NCBI RefSeq assembly: GCF_035917455.1
Contig: NZ_CP109078.1
Span: 1,240,001-1,304,000, forward strand
DNA: 64,000 nucleotides
Origin: Micromonospora sp. NBC_01796
Lineage (GTDB): Bacteria; Actinomycetota; Actinomycetes; Mycobacteriales; Micromonosporaceae
Direction: 5' to 3'
Shown: one piece after another, positions 56,059-63,851 of the stretch
Position numbering within the stretch: the first letter of the stretch is position 1
Layout of the letters: each line of letters opens with the position of its first letter
The notes under the pieces: model-generated
Seen by the model: only the letters and a program-made list of their open reading frames with translations
Told to the model about the DNA's origin: nothing
Database searches by the model: none
Program-made: the position numbers and the translations under genes

Positions 56059-57465
56059 GGCTCTTGTGACGCTTCCGTGGGTGGTTGGGCGCGTCGTTGT
56101 GGGGCACGCCGTTGTCCTGCCTAGGTTCTGGCTTGTCGAAGGTCAGAACTTTCAGTGGCGGGAGAACGGCGTGCGTAATGCCAGGTTATGGGCTCGATTG
56201 CTCGGCGTCGAGAAGACGGTGGTCGAGGGTGTCGAGTTCGATGAGGATGCGGGTGTGGTGGTGGCGTCGGTGCGGCCGGGGCGTGGTCAGCGGCGTCGGT
56301 GTGGGGTCTGCGGGCGGCGGTGTCCTGGTTATGACCGGGGTGAGGGGCGTCGTCGGTGGCGGGCGTTGGATTGGGGAACGGTCCGGATGTTCGTCGAGGC
56401 TGACGCGCCTCGGGTCCGTTGTGTCACTCATGGGGTGGTGGTGGCCGCGGTGCCGTGGGCGCGGCATGGTGCCGGACATACCCGTGGTTTCGATCAGACG
56501 GTGGCGTGGCTTGCCACGGTGTGTGCGAAGAGTGCGGTGACGGAGTTGATGCGGGTCGCGTGGCGGACGGTTGGTGCCGTGGTGGCCAGGGTCTGGGCGG
56601 ATGTTGAGGCCGGGAACGATTTGCTGGCGGGGTTGCGTCGGGTGGGGATCGATGAGATTTCCTACCGGAAGGGCCGTAAGTATCTGCTCGTGGTGGTGGA
56701 TCATGACTCGGGTCGGCTGGTTTGGGTGGCCAACGGGGCGAACCAGACCACCCTGGGCCGGTTCTTCGACCTTCTCGGCGAACGGCGGTGCGCGGAGATC
56801 AGTCACGTGTCCTGCGACGGGGCTCGTTGGATGAGTGACGTCATCACCGCTTACTGCCCGCAGGCGGTGCGTTGTGCTGATCCCTACCATGTGGTGGCGT
56901 GGGCGACCGAGGCCCTTGACGTCCAGCGGCGTCAGTCGTGGAACGCGGCCCGTGGGGCGGCGCGGGGTATCAGCCACAACCGGAGATCACGCGGGACGGC
57001 GAAGCTGCTGAACAACGCCCGGTGGGCGTTGTGGAAGAACCCCGAGAACCTCAGCGAACGTCAACGCGAGCAACTGGCCTGGATCGCCAGGACCGACCCC
57101 GTGTTGCACCGGGCCTGGGCCCTGAAAGAGGGCCTACGGACCGTGTTCGCGATCGCCAGACGCAGCCCGGCCGAAGCCGTCGAGGCCCTGGACAGGTGGA
57201 TCAGCTGGGCCCGCCGATGCCGAATCCCGGGCTTCGTGAAACTCCAGCAACGGATCGTCCGTCACCGTCACGCGATCATCGCCTCGATCGAACACCGCCT
57301 GTCCAACGCCATCGTGGAGTCCACCAACACCAAGATCCGACTCATCATCCGCAGGGCCTACGGATTCCACTCCGCCGACGCCGTCATCGCCCTGGCCATG
57401 CTCACCCTCGGCGGCCACCGACCCAATCTCCCCGCCAGATAACCCACGGACCAGTCACAAGAGCC
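56059..57465 (+). mobile_element. ISL3-family insertion sequence, complete
   Basis: This is a 1407-bp element with 24-bp terminal inverted repeats: left GGCTCTTGTGAC (56059-56070), 3 nt, TCCGTGGGT (56074-56082); right the exact complement at 57442-57465. Twenty-one of 24 positions match. It is flanked by 8-bp direct repeats TCGTCTTT at 56051-56058 and 57466-57473, the duplication size known for ISL3. One intact transposase gene fills it. Intact ends, TSD and ORF indicate recent insertion. Confidence 0.95.
56171..57442 (+). CDS. ISL3-family transposase
   Basis: The 423-residue protein has an N-terminal zinc-finger pair (Cys44-x2-Cys47, Cys51, with Cys84 further on), a helix-turn-helix region (TELMRVAWRTVGAVVARVW) and a DDE core: Asp161 in GIDEISYRKG, Asp216 in SCDGARWMSD and Glu383 in NAIVESTNTKIRLI. 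GTG 56171 has GGGAG upstream; the open frame to 56057 reads through the left end and is unlikely. The 5' half uses more T-ending codons than neighbouring genes, consistent with foreign origin. The stop codon overlaps the right inverted repeat by one base. Confidence 0.93.
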   Translation: MRNARLWARLLGVEKTVVEGVEFDEDAGVVVASVRPGRGQRRRCGVCGRRCPGYDRGEGRRRWRALDWGTVRMFVEADAPRVRCVTHGVVVAAVPWARHGAGHTRGFDQTVAWLATVCAKSAVTELMRVAWRTVGAVVARVWADVEAGNDLLAGLRRVGIDEISYRKGRKYLLVVVDHDSGRLVWVANGANQTTLGRFFDLLGERRCAEISHVSCDGARWMSDVITAYCPQAVRCADPYHVVAWATEALDVQRRQSWNAARGAARGISHNRRSRGTAKLLNNARWALWKNPENLSERQREQLAWIARTDPVLHRAWALKEGLRTVFAIARRSPAEAVEALDRWISWARRCRIPGFVKLQQRIVRHRHAIIASIEHRLSNAIVESTNTKIRLIIRRAYGFHSADAVIALAMLTLGGHRPNLPAR

Positions 57466-57543
57466 TCGTCTTTGATGTGCGTCAAAGACGATGTACGAAC
57501 CTGACGCGTTATACGCCTGGCCGGGAAGGGCGGCGGTGTTGTG

Positions 57544-58044
57544 TCACGAAGCGTGGTCGCCCGTTGCCCCGTCGAGGAGTTCTCGCATGATGTCCATGTG
57601 ACCGGCGTGCCGAGCGGTCTCCTCGATCATGTGCACCAGCACCCAGCGCATGGAGACGGTGTCGCCGCGCCACGAAGTGCCGTGCGCGTCGAGGTCGATC
57701 TCGGAGATCGCCTCGTCGGCCGCCGCGCAGGCTCGCTGGTAGAAGGCGACGATGTCCGCCGTCGTCTCCCCCGGATCGGCCCGCATGTCGGATTCCGGGT
57801 CCTGGTCGAGGTCGAACGGCATCGGCTCGACCGGCCGGCCGAACGTCTCGCAGAACCATCCGTACTCGACGCCGGCCAGGTGCTTGACCAGGCCGAGCAG
57901 GCTGGTGCCGGACGGGACCATGGGCCGACGCAGCCGCTCGTCGTCGAGATCCCGGACCTTCCAGAGGATCACGGCACGATGGCGGGCGAGGCTGGTGACG
58001 AGAGTCGTCTTCTCGTCCGAGGTACGAACCTGCGGTGGCGTCAC
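57544..58044 (-). CDS. DinB/DUF664 family protein
   Basis: This 166-residue protein is predicted to fold as the DinB four-helix bundle. The three metal-ligand histidines are in GLVKHLAGVEYGWF, VHMIEETARHAGH (the family's HxxxH-like site) and the intervening helix. The opening LVTSLARHRAVILWKVRDLDDERL matches DUF664. DinB-like proteins bind a divalent metal, and many relatives are thiol transferases using mycothiol or bacillithiol. GTG 58044 follows TAGCGT by 6 nt. The next gene is another mycothiol-enzyme relative, transcribed divergently. Confidence 0.9.
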   Translation of the reverse strand: MTPPQVRTSDEKTTLVTSLARHRAVILWKVRDLDDERLRRPMVPSGTSLLGLVKHLAGVEYGWFCETFGRPVEPMPFDLDQDPESDMRADPGETTADIVAFYQRACAAADEAISEIDLDAHGTSWRGDTVSMRWVLVHMIEETARHAGHMDIMRELLDGATGDHAS

Positions 58045-58163
58045 CTCGGAACGCTAACCCGTCGGTACGACACCAGCCGCCCGCCCCCGTACGCCAACTG
58101 CCCGCCGCGTCGGCGGTGAAAAGCCCTGCCTGGTTTGCCGGTGCGTGGTGGTAGACAGGCAGC

Positions 58164-58970
58164 GTGGCAGAGACTCCGGAGTTCCCCGACCTGGTACGGC
58201 TGATCGACGAACGATCGAGCGCGTTCCGGGCCGCGCTCGCCTCCGCGCCCAGCCTGGAGGTGCAGGTGCCGACCTGCCCCGAGTGGACGCTGCTGGATCT
58301 GGTGCAGCATCTGGGCAAGGGACGCCGACGGTGGGCCGCGATCGTCGGCGCGGGGCCTGCCGACGCTCCCCCGCCCGAGACCGCCGCGAAGGGTCCGCTG
58401 GTTGGCCCCCGTGAGCGCGAGGCCCTGTTGGCTTGGTCGGCCGAGTCCACGGAGCAACTGCTGGACGCGCTGCGGGAGTCCGGCCCGGATCGCGGGTGCT
58501 GGACGTGGTGGGGCAGGTCGATGTCGCTACAGACCTCCGGTGCCGTCGCCCGGCACCAGCTCCAGGAGGTCGCGGTGCACACCTATGACGCCCAGCTCAC
58601 CCTTGGTGCCGCACAGCCGCTGCCGGAAGAGGTGGCACTCGACGGTGTCGAGGATTTCCTGCTCACCTGCTGCGCGACGACGGCCCCCTGGCCGCACGAG
58701 CGTGCCGCCGTCGACTACCACGCTACCGAGGGCCGCTCCTGGCGCCTTTGGCTTTCCGCCGACGGCGCACGGGTCGCCCGTCTCCCCACGCCCGGCACGA
58801 TGACCGCCACCGCTGCCGGCGAGGGACCGGACGCTGTCGACGCCTCCCTCTGGGGTACGGCCAGTGAGCTGGTCCTGGTCTTCTACGGCCGTGTTCCGGT
58901 GGACTACCTGAAGGTCGACGGCGACCGACGGATCTTCGACCTGCTCATCGACTGGGACCCGGACGCGTAG
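58164..58970 (+). CDS. Maleylpyruvate isomerase-family mycothiol-dependent enzyme
   Basis: The 268-residue protein has an N-terminal MDMPI metal-binding bundle (VPTCPEWTLLDLVQHLGKGRRRW, ARHQLQEVAVHTYDAQL with the metal histidines) and a C-terminal domain (SASELVL-like ASELVLVFYGRVP). Such enzymes use mycothiol as cofactor; the reaction is not predictable for this subfamily. The GTG start lies 119 bp from the divergent DinB gene. Confidence 0.88.
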   Translation: MAETPEFPDLVRLIDERSSAFRAALASAPSLEVQVPTCPEWTLLDLVQHLGKGRRRWAAIVGAGPADAPPPETAAKGPLVGPREREALLAWSAESTEQLLDALRESGPDRGCWTWWGRSMSLQTSGAVARHQLQEVAVHTYDAQLTLGAAQPLPEEVALDGVEDFLLTCCATTAPWPHERAAVDYHATEGRSWRLWLSADGARVARLPTPGTMTATAAGEGPDAVDASLWGTASELVLVFYGRVPVDYLKVDGDRRIFDLLIDWDPDA

Positions 58971-59086
58971 CACCGTGAAACCGCATCGACCGGTGACAGC
59001 AACGCAGCGCTGAGGCGGGCGAAACCATCGCCCGCCTCACTGCTCGTCCCCGGACGAGGAACGCTCTGCGCAGTACTCGAAACGGG

Positions 59087-59281
59087 TTACGGGCGGCGAG
59101 AACCTACGTCGGCCACGAACGCCCGCCACGCGGCAGGACCGAACGCCAACGTCCCACCCTCACGGTCCTTGGTATCCCGCACGAACACCCGCCCCGGCAG
59201 GTTGTCCGCCACTTCGACGCAGTCGCCACCCTGGGTGTTGCTGCGGCTGCTTTTACGCCACCGGGCGCCGATCAGGTCCAT
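59087..59281 (-). CDS. DUF397 protein, tandem copy A
   Basis: A 64-residue DUF397 protein: MDLIGARWRKSSRSNTQGG, CVEVADNLPGRVFVRDTKDR, GTLAFGPAAW, ending VADVGSRRP. It differs from copy B (59351-59545) at only about eight residues. It lies last in a minus-strand unit XRE, DUF397-B, DUF397-A. ATG start with the CCACTC-type leader also duplicated. Presumed partner of the XRE-DUF5753 protein at 59536. Confidence 0.92.
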   Translation of the reverse strand: MDLIGARWRKSSRSNTQGGDCVEVADNLPGRVFVRDTKDREGGTLAFGPAAWRAFVADVGSRRP

Positions 59282-59350
59282 GTCTCTGCCACTCCCGAAG
59301 TCAAGGCAAGGGACTTGCTGGGCATGCTCTGTGAGTGGATTGCGATCGAG

Positions 59351-59545
59351 TTAGGGGCGGCGAGCAGCTACGTCGGCCACGAACGCCTGCCAAGCGGCAG
59401 GACCGAACGCCAACGTCCCACCCTCACGGTCCTTGGTATCCCGCACGAACACCCGCCCCGGCAAGTTCCCCGCCACTTCGACGCAGTTGCCACCATTGGT
59501 GTTGCTGCGGCTGCTCTTACGCCACCGGGCGCCGGTCAGGTCCAT
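59351..59545 (-). CDS. DUF397 protein, tandem copy B
   Basis: A 64-residue near-duplicate of copy A: MDLTGARWRKSSRSNTNGG, CVEVAGNLPGRVFVRDTKDR, ending VADVAARRP. ATG 59545 was chosen since it aligns with copy A and overlaps the end of the XRE gene by 10 nt, so it is coupled to the regulator. The two copies are offset by 264 bp, including intergenic sequence, which shows a direct tandem duplication of gene plus leader. Confidence 0.92.
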   Translation of the reverse strand: MDLTGARWRKSSRSNTNGGNCVEVAGNLPGRVFVRDTKDREGGTLAFGPAAWQAFVADVAARRP

Positions 59546-60339
59546 GTCTCTGCCACTTCCGATATCAACTCGAGGGACTGCTGATGGGGTAGAGCCTCGC
59601 CCCGGATGGATTCCCACACCTGAACCGCGTGTCTCATGTCCTCTGCGCGGTCGAACGTCTGCCCATGCAACTGACCTTCAATATAGACAACGTCCTCGCC
59701 GACGGGCGGGGTGGCGATCACGAAGGGGCCGTTGAGCCCAGCGTACGCGCCGACGGACAGCGGCACGACGTGGATTCGCACCCGTGGCATCGATGTTCCG
59801 AGCTTCACGAGGTGCTGGAGCTGCTCCTTCATGACCGTGGGACCACCAACGGGCCGGCGCAGCACGAACTCGTCGATGACCACGGTCAGCAGCGGTGGAT
59901 TTTCCCGAGTCAAAATTTCCTGCCGCTCCAGTCGTGCGACCACTTGCTGCTCAATCTCTCCCGGTGCAAGCAAGGCCGAGGCAGCAAGCAACGCTCGGGC
60001 ATATGCCTCGGTCTGGAGCAAGCCGGGCACAAACAGGGGCTCGAAGCTTCGAAGGGCAATGGCCTCCGCCTCGATGCCGGCCCACTCGCGGAACCAGGCC
60101 ACCATCCCGTCTCGGCTGATCAGGCGTTGGATGCGGACGAACAGGCCACTGGTGTTGAACACCGAGTCGCAGCGGCGGGCGAAATCGGCGCTGGGGCGAC
60201 GGTCGCCGTTTTCGATCTTGCCGACGAGGGCGGTCGAATAGCTGATCGCCTCGGCGAGTTCCTGCTGGGACATTTCAGCGGCGATGCGGATCAGTTTCAG
60301 CTCTTCGCCAAAGTGGTCGAGCATTGGTGATCTTTGCAC
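59536..60339 (-). CDS. XRE-family regulator with DUF5753 domain (second locus)
   Basis: The 267-residue protein has a helix-turn-helix at about residues 11-60 (ELKLIRIAAEMSQQELAEAI, STALVGKIENGDRRPS) and a DUF5753 domain (RSFEPLFVPGLLQTEAYARAL, VVIDEFVLRRPVGGP, IHVVPLSVGAYAGLNGPF). GTG 60339 is preferred because GGAGG (60350-60346) lies 6 nt upstream; an upstream TTG at 60345 is too close to that site. The stop overlaps DUF397 copy B. It faces a divergent cluster of small genes across about 230 bp with no other gene. Confidence 0.92.
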   Translation of the reverse strand: MQRSPMLDHFGEELKLIRIAAEMSQQELAEAISYSTALVGKIENGDRRPSADFARRCDSVFNTSGLFVRIQRLISRDGMVAWFREWAGIEAEAIALRSFEPLFVPGLLQTEAYARALLAASALLAPGEIEQQVVARLERQEILTRENPPLLTVVIDEFVLRRPVGGPTVMKEQLQHLVKLGTSMPRVRIHVVPLSVGAYAGLNGPFVIATPPVGEDVVYIEGQLHGQTFDRAEDMRHAVQVWESIRGEALPHQQSLELISEVAETWT

Positions 60340-60570
60340 GGACAACCTCCGGACAAGTTTGCTACCAACGGATCATGAGGCCCTACTCGATGGGCGGTCT
60401 GCCCAATGAGTCTCCCCAACATAGTGAAGTCCACAGCAGAGTGTCACTAGCGGAACCGCTCGGACCCATCGGCAAGTGGACTCGGACGGGCGGGACTGCG
60501 GGGCCGCCCCGGCTTCCCCGCCCAACCTCCCCGGGGCGGCCCCTTCCAACGACGAGAACGGAGACGATTC

Positions 60571-60789
60571 ATGTCCGGCGAAGACAACGAGACAATCGGT
60601 CAGCACGACAGACCCACAATGGAAGTTCCACCGCGCGAGATGACCCCGGACCTGCCGCCGGCCCGCGCGCCGAGAAGACGTTCGACAAACCGAGGACCCG
60701 GGTACGACGACCCGCCGGTCCCCCCACTCGAACTGTTCGCGGTCGGCGTCTCCGGACGCGTACGCCGTGATCCTCACCGGCCGGCGTGA
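60571..60789 (+). CDS. Small hydrophilic protein, unknown
   Basis: This 72-residue Pro/Arg/Asp-rich protein without recognisable domain probably lacks a fold ([19 protein letters not shown]). Support comes from a GGAGACG ribosome-binding site 6 nt before the ATG and a GTGA overlap of its stop with the next gene. It is the first gene of the plus-strand cluster facing the XRE/DUF397 unit. Confidence 0.55.
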   Translation: MSGEDNETIGQHDRPTMEVPPREMTPDLPPARAPRRRSTNRGPGYDDPPVPPLELFAVGVSGRVRRDPHRPA

Positions 60790-61052
60790 CCGCGCGTACG
60801 CGTACCCGAAGGCGACCGCACCTGCCGATGCGGCCGACGTGGCGGTGCCGGGTCTGCGCAGCCGACTGGCCGTGCGGTCCGGCCCGACTGGCGCTGCTGG
60901 CGGAGTTCCACCGCAACCGGGTCGCGCTCTGCCTCTACCTCTCCGCCCAGTACGTCCGCGCCCTGGAAGACCTCGCCGAGTACGCACCGAACGCGCCCCG
61001 CGAGAACCTCTACAACCGTTTCATCGCCTGGCCGCCGGTGCCGCGCCGATGA
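60786..61052 (+). CDS. CxxC-WPC motif protein A
   Basis: The 88-residue protein has a cysteine cluster PTWRCRVCAADWPCGPAR (about 18-35) followed by a helical part (LALLAEF, ALCLYLSAQYVRALEDLAEY) and the ending LYNRFIAWPPVPRR. The same W-x-C-x2-C-x4-WPC arrangement and C-terminal RF-x-x-W appear in the protein at 61296, so the two are paralogues. The three cysteines may bind metal. The start GTG and stop ATGA both overlap neighbours, giving tight coupling. Function unknown. Confidence 0.7.
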   Translation: MTARTRTRRRPHLPMRPTWRCRVCAADWPCGPARLALLAEFHRNRVALCLYLSAQYVRALEDLAEYAPNAPRENLYNRFIAWPPVPRR

Positions 61053-61267
61053 CCGAACCGGAACGTCCCCGACTGGTGAAGGTGACCTTCAACCTCACCC
61101 CGTCGGCCAACACGGCACTGGACCGGCTCGCCCAACTCGACGGCAATCGCACCGACGCGCTCAATCATGCGGTGAAAATCGCCGCACTCCTGCATGACCT
61201 GGCGCCCGAGGGGCATTTCACGATCGTGCGGGAGGATGGCGTACCGCGCGAGATCTACCTGATCTGA
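61049..61267 (+). CDS. Ribbon-helix-helix-like small protein
   Basis: A 72-residue protein with the RHH pattern: a strand (LVKVTFNLTP), helix (SANTALDRLAQL), a turn with NRTDALN and a second helix (HAVKIAALLHDLA), then a short C-terminal strand pair (HFTIVREDG, REIYLI). RHH proteins bind DNA as dimers and often regulate their own operon. Its ATG overlaps the preceding stop by 4 nt. It lies between the two CxxC-WPC paralogues. Confidence 0.75.
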   Translation: MTEPERPRLVKVTFNLTPSANTALDRLAQLDGNRTDALNHAVKIAALLHDLAPEGHFTIVREDGVPREIYLI

Positions 61268-61295
61268 CAAATCTTCGAGAAAAGGTGCGGCCAGC

Positions 61296-61562
61296 GTGGA
61301 CAACGACGATCTGCTCGCCCCGCACCGCCCCGATCCGGCGTGGAATTGCGGTGACTGCGGCGAGCTGTGGCCGTGTCCGGTGTTTCGCGGTCGGCTCCGG
61401 TCGCTCTATCGCGGCGACACGGAGAAGCTGACAACATTCATGCGGCATTTCCGGGAACGGGCGGCGGTCGATCTGGCCGACCTCCCCCCGGCGCAGATCG
61501 AGGCCCGATTCCTCGGTTGGATATCGGACCCGCCGCCGCGCCGCCGACTCCGCTCGATCTGA
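61296..61562 (+). CDS. CxxC-WPC motif protein B
   Basis: The 88-residue paralogue of the protein at 60786 has PAWNCGDCGELWPCPVFRGRL, a helical middle (LTTFMRHFRERAAVDLADL) and RFLGWISDPPPRRR at the end. It is acidic at the N-terminus (MDNDDLL). AAAGG lies about 10 nt before GTG 61296, 28 nt after the RHH-like gene. It probably belongs to the same transcript. Function unknown. Confidence 0.7.
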   Translation: MDNDDLLAPHRPDPAWNCGDCGELWPCPVFRGRLRSLYRGDTEKLTTFMRHFRERAAVDLADLPPAQIEARFLGWISDPPPRRRLRSI

Positions 61563-61657
61563 CGGATCCGCCCGATCTGACGGCTCGGCGGGGCGGTAGG
61601 TGGGCGGTGAGTGGGGAACAATGCCGGGAACATCCCCAAGGATCCGGGAGGGACACC

Positions 61658-62038
61658 ATGGCCCCGCCGCCTCGCATGATCGTCTCCGGCATCGTGCTCG
61701 ACTCGCCCGACGCCCAGGAACTCGCGGCGTTCTACCGGCGGCTGCTCGGGTGGAACGTGGAGCAGGACGAGCCGGACTGGGTGAAGCTCTCCGCTCCGGT
61801 GGGTGGTGCCGGGCTGTCGTTCCAGACCGAGTCGGCGTACGTGCGGCCGACCTGGCCCGCCGGCCCGGACGACCAGCAGATGATGCTGCACCTGGACATC
61901 GAGGTGGACGACCTGGAGGTCGCCGGGGCACACGCGCTCGCGGCCGGTGCCACGCTCGCGGACTTCCAACCCCAGGATGACGTACGGGTCTACCTCGACC
62001 CGGCCGGTCACCCGTTCTGCCTCTTCCTGCCGGGCTGA
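61658..62038 (+). CDS. VOC (glyoxalase-like) family protein
   Basis: This 126-residue protein has one vicinal-oxygen-chelate domain: IVLDSPDAQELAAFYRRLLGW, WVKLSAP, LHLDIEVDDLEVAGAHALAAGA and the terminal VYLDPAGHPFCLFLPG. The ATG at 61658 has GGGAGGG upstream. VOC proteins include dioxygenases, isomerases and resistance proteins; the specific role is unknown. About 95 bp separate it from the preceding small gene, so it is likely a separate unit. Confidence 0.9.
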   Translation: MAPPPRMIVSGIVLDSPDAQELAAFYRRLLGWNVEQDEPDWVKLSAPVGGAGLSFQTESAYVRPTWPAGPDDQQMMLHLDIEVDDLEVAGAHALAAGATLADFQPQDDVRVYLDPAGHPFCLFLPG

Positions 62039-62130
62039 CAGGCTGCCGGGCTCGCACGGCACGCCCCGATCGGTCACGTCCGGCTCCGCCCCGTGACGGG
62101 CCGGACGTGACCGTTCGGGGCGGCTCCGGC

Positions 62131-63210
62131 TCAGACCGGATGCGACCCGACCTGACGGGACCGCACCGGCACCCGCGCGAGGCGGTTCAGGGCGCGCTTC
62201 AACCGGGGTGCGAGCGGGCGTTCGACCACCACGTGGATGGCGTACGCGAGGGCGCCCATGCCGCCGATCAGGGCGGCGAGCAGCACCCATTTCAGCCCCG
62301 GATACGGCGTCACCAGCGGGCCGAACCAGCCCAGCAGGACAAACCCGATGTGGGCGTGGACCAGGTAGAGCGGGTAGGTCAGTGATCCGGCCACCAGGAA
62401 CCACGGGCGGCCGATCCCGGCGGTGGCCTCCAGCGCGATCAGCGTCACCACCATGAAGATCAGCCAGATGACGCCGATGATGACCGCCGGGTGGAACCCG
62501 GTCCGGTAGCGCTCGGCCACGTCGGCCGCGAACCCCAACCCCCGGTAGACCGCGTTCGCGTACGCCAGCACCAGGATCGCCACCAGCTCCCAGCTCGGGC
62601 CGAAGCGGAGCAGCAGGCTCAGCGCCATCCCGGCGATGAAGTAGTGCGAGAACGTGGTCTGGAGCAGCAGGTCGGCGGCGGACGGCAGCAGCCCGAGTTC
62701 GTGCAGCCCGGTCAGGGCCAGCCACCCCCAGAGCGCGGCCAGGACCCGGCGGCGGGTCAGTCCGACCAGCGCCAGGACGAACACGACCAGGTAGAACCGC
62801 AGTTCGGCCCAGAGCGTCCAGTAGACGACGTCGATGTTGCCGACGTTGACCGCCGGGTTGAGCATGGTCAGGTTCGCCAGGTACTGCACCGGGCCGACCG
62901 GGAACCTCCCGGAGACGACGCTCACCACGGCGGTGAGGGTGACCGCGACCCAGAACGCCGGATAGAGCCGGACGATCCGGGAGACGACAAACTCCCGAGG
63001 GGTACGGTTCCAGGCGCTCGACAGGACGACGAACCCGCTGATCACGAAGAACAGGTCGACGCCGAGGTAGCCGTACCGGGTCACCTCGCCGAGCACCGGG
63101 AAGGTGACCGGGCTGAGGCCCTGCATCCAGGCGGAGAAGGTGTAGTGGAAGACCACGACCGCCAGCGCTGCGATGATCCGCAGGAGGTCGACTTCGTACA
63201 GCCGCCTCAC
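62131..63210 (-). CDS. Acyltransferase 3 family membrane protein
   Basis: This 359-residue polytopic protein has about 10 TM helices. It opens with the family pattern RLYEVDLLRIIAALAVVVFHY (catalytic-type His in FHY), GYLGVDLFFVISGFVVL and the basic SRIVRLYPAFW. Acyltransferase 3 proteins O-acylate glycans, lipids or antibiotics on the outer face. GTG 63210 overlaps the VanX-like gene stop (GTGA), so it is the last gene of a coupled cluster with a peptidoglycan-dipeptidase-like protein, and a cell-wall substrate is plausible. Confidence 0.9.
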   Translation of the reverse strand: MRRLYEVDLLRIIAALAVVVFHYTFSAWMQGLSPVTFPVLGEVTRYGYLGVDLFFVISGFVVLSSAWNRTPREFVVSRIVRLYPAFWVAVTLTAVVSVVSGRFPVGPVQYLANLTMLNPAVNVGNIDVVYWTLWAELRFYLVVFVLALVGLTRRRVLAALWGWLALTGLHELGLLPSAADLLLQTTFSHYFIAGMALSLLLRFGPSWELVAILVLAYANAVYRGLGFAADVAERYRTGFHPAVIIGVIWLIFMVVTLIALEATAGIGRPWFLVAGSLTYPLYLVHAHIGFVLLGWFGPLVTPYPGLKWVLLAALIGGMGALAYAIHVVVERPLAPRLKRALNRLARVPVRSRQVGSHPV

Positions 63211-63851
63211 GTCAGGTCGACCGGGCCGTACCGGGTGCTGTCGGCCCGCGTGTTCAGGGCCCAGTAGCGGTCGCCGAACGACCAGTGCCACCACTCGGTC
63301 GGGTAGTTGACCATGCCGGCGGCCGACAGTGCCGTACCGAGGATGTCGCGGTTGGCCCTGGCCTCGGGTGAGATGTCGGGCGAGCCGGTGAAGCAGGCGT
63401 TGGCGCTGGCCACCGGGCTGTCGTTGACGGCCGTACCCATGTCGAGTTCGTCGCCGTCGGCGGTGCAGAGGGTCAGGTCGACGGTTCCGCCGGTGCTGTG
63501 CGGGGCCACCTCGGGCGGCGAGACGTACTTGCTGGCCTCGACGTGCAGGCGCGCCGGCTCCCACCGTGGATACCGCTGGCGGAGTTCGTCCTTGTAGTCC
63601 TCGAAGTAGGTCGTCTGCAACGTCAGCGGCCGGTAGCCCTCGACGATGAGGAGGCGCAACCCGTACGGCAGGGTCCGCTGGGCGGTCAGCAGCCGGGCCG
63701 CGGTCTCCTCCCGCAGGTGGGCGTACGCACCGGCGGGGTCGGCGAGCCGGTCGTCGACCCGGAACCCGTCGATCCGACGCAGGTCGACCAGGGGTTCGTT
63801 GTTGTCACCGAGCGGGATCGCGGAGATCCGCCGGTCGGAGAGCAGGATCAT
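63207..63851 (-). CDS. VanX-like D-alanyl-D-alanine dipeptidase (peptidase M15D)
   Basis: The 214-residue protein has the VanX zinc site: APHSTGGTVDLTL (His and Asp ligands) and TEWWHWSFGDRYWA (catalytic Glu and third His), with YGLRLLIVEGYRPL upstream. VanX-type enzymes cleave free D-Ala-D-Ala, either for vancomycin resistance or for dipeptide recycling. No vanHA-type genes are in view, so resistance is not shown. Its ATG overlaps the stop of the upstream gene (ATGA), and its stop overlaps the acyltransferase start. Confidence 0.9.
   Translation of the reverse strand: MILLSDRRISAIPLGDNNEPLVDLRRIDGFRVDDRLADPAGAYAHLREETAARLLTAQRTLPYGLRLLIVEGYRPLTLQTTYFEDYKDELRQRYPRWEPARLHVEASKYVSPPEVAPHSTGGTVDLTLCTADGDELDMGTAVNDSPVASANACFTGSPDISPEARANRDILGTALSAAGMVNYPTEWWHWSFGDRYWALNTRADSTRYGPVDLT

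Larger units (their letters stand above)
56044..57498. repeat. Inverted repeat split by the insertion sequence
   Basis: Removing the IS and one target duplication restores TCGTACATCGTCTTTG (arm 1: 56044-56058 plus 57474), an 8-nt loop ATGTGCGT, and CAAAGACGATGTACGA (arm 2: 57483-57498), a perfect 16-bp inverted repeat between the convergent beta-propeller 2 and DinB genes. It was probably a bidirectional terminator. The right-hand copy still forms a 9-bp hairpin (57466-57491). Confidence 0.85.

Noticed and set aside
60373-60987. 204-codon minus-strand frame opposite the small-gene cluster
   Set aside because: Low-complexity Arg/Gly translation, whereas the plus-strand genes have ribosome-binding sites and start-stop overlaps.
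63207-63851. Vancomycin-resistance cluster
   Set aside because: Only a VanX-like gene is visible; the ddl in the window has the Lys-Tyr pair of D-Ala-D-Ala ligases and no vanH, vanA, vanR or vanS is present.
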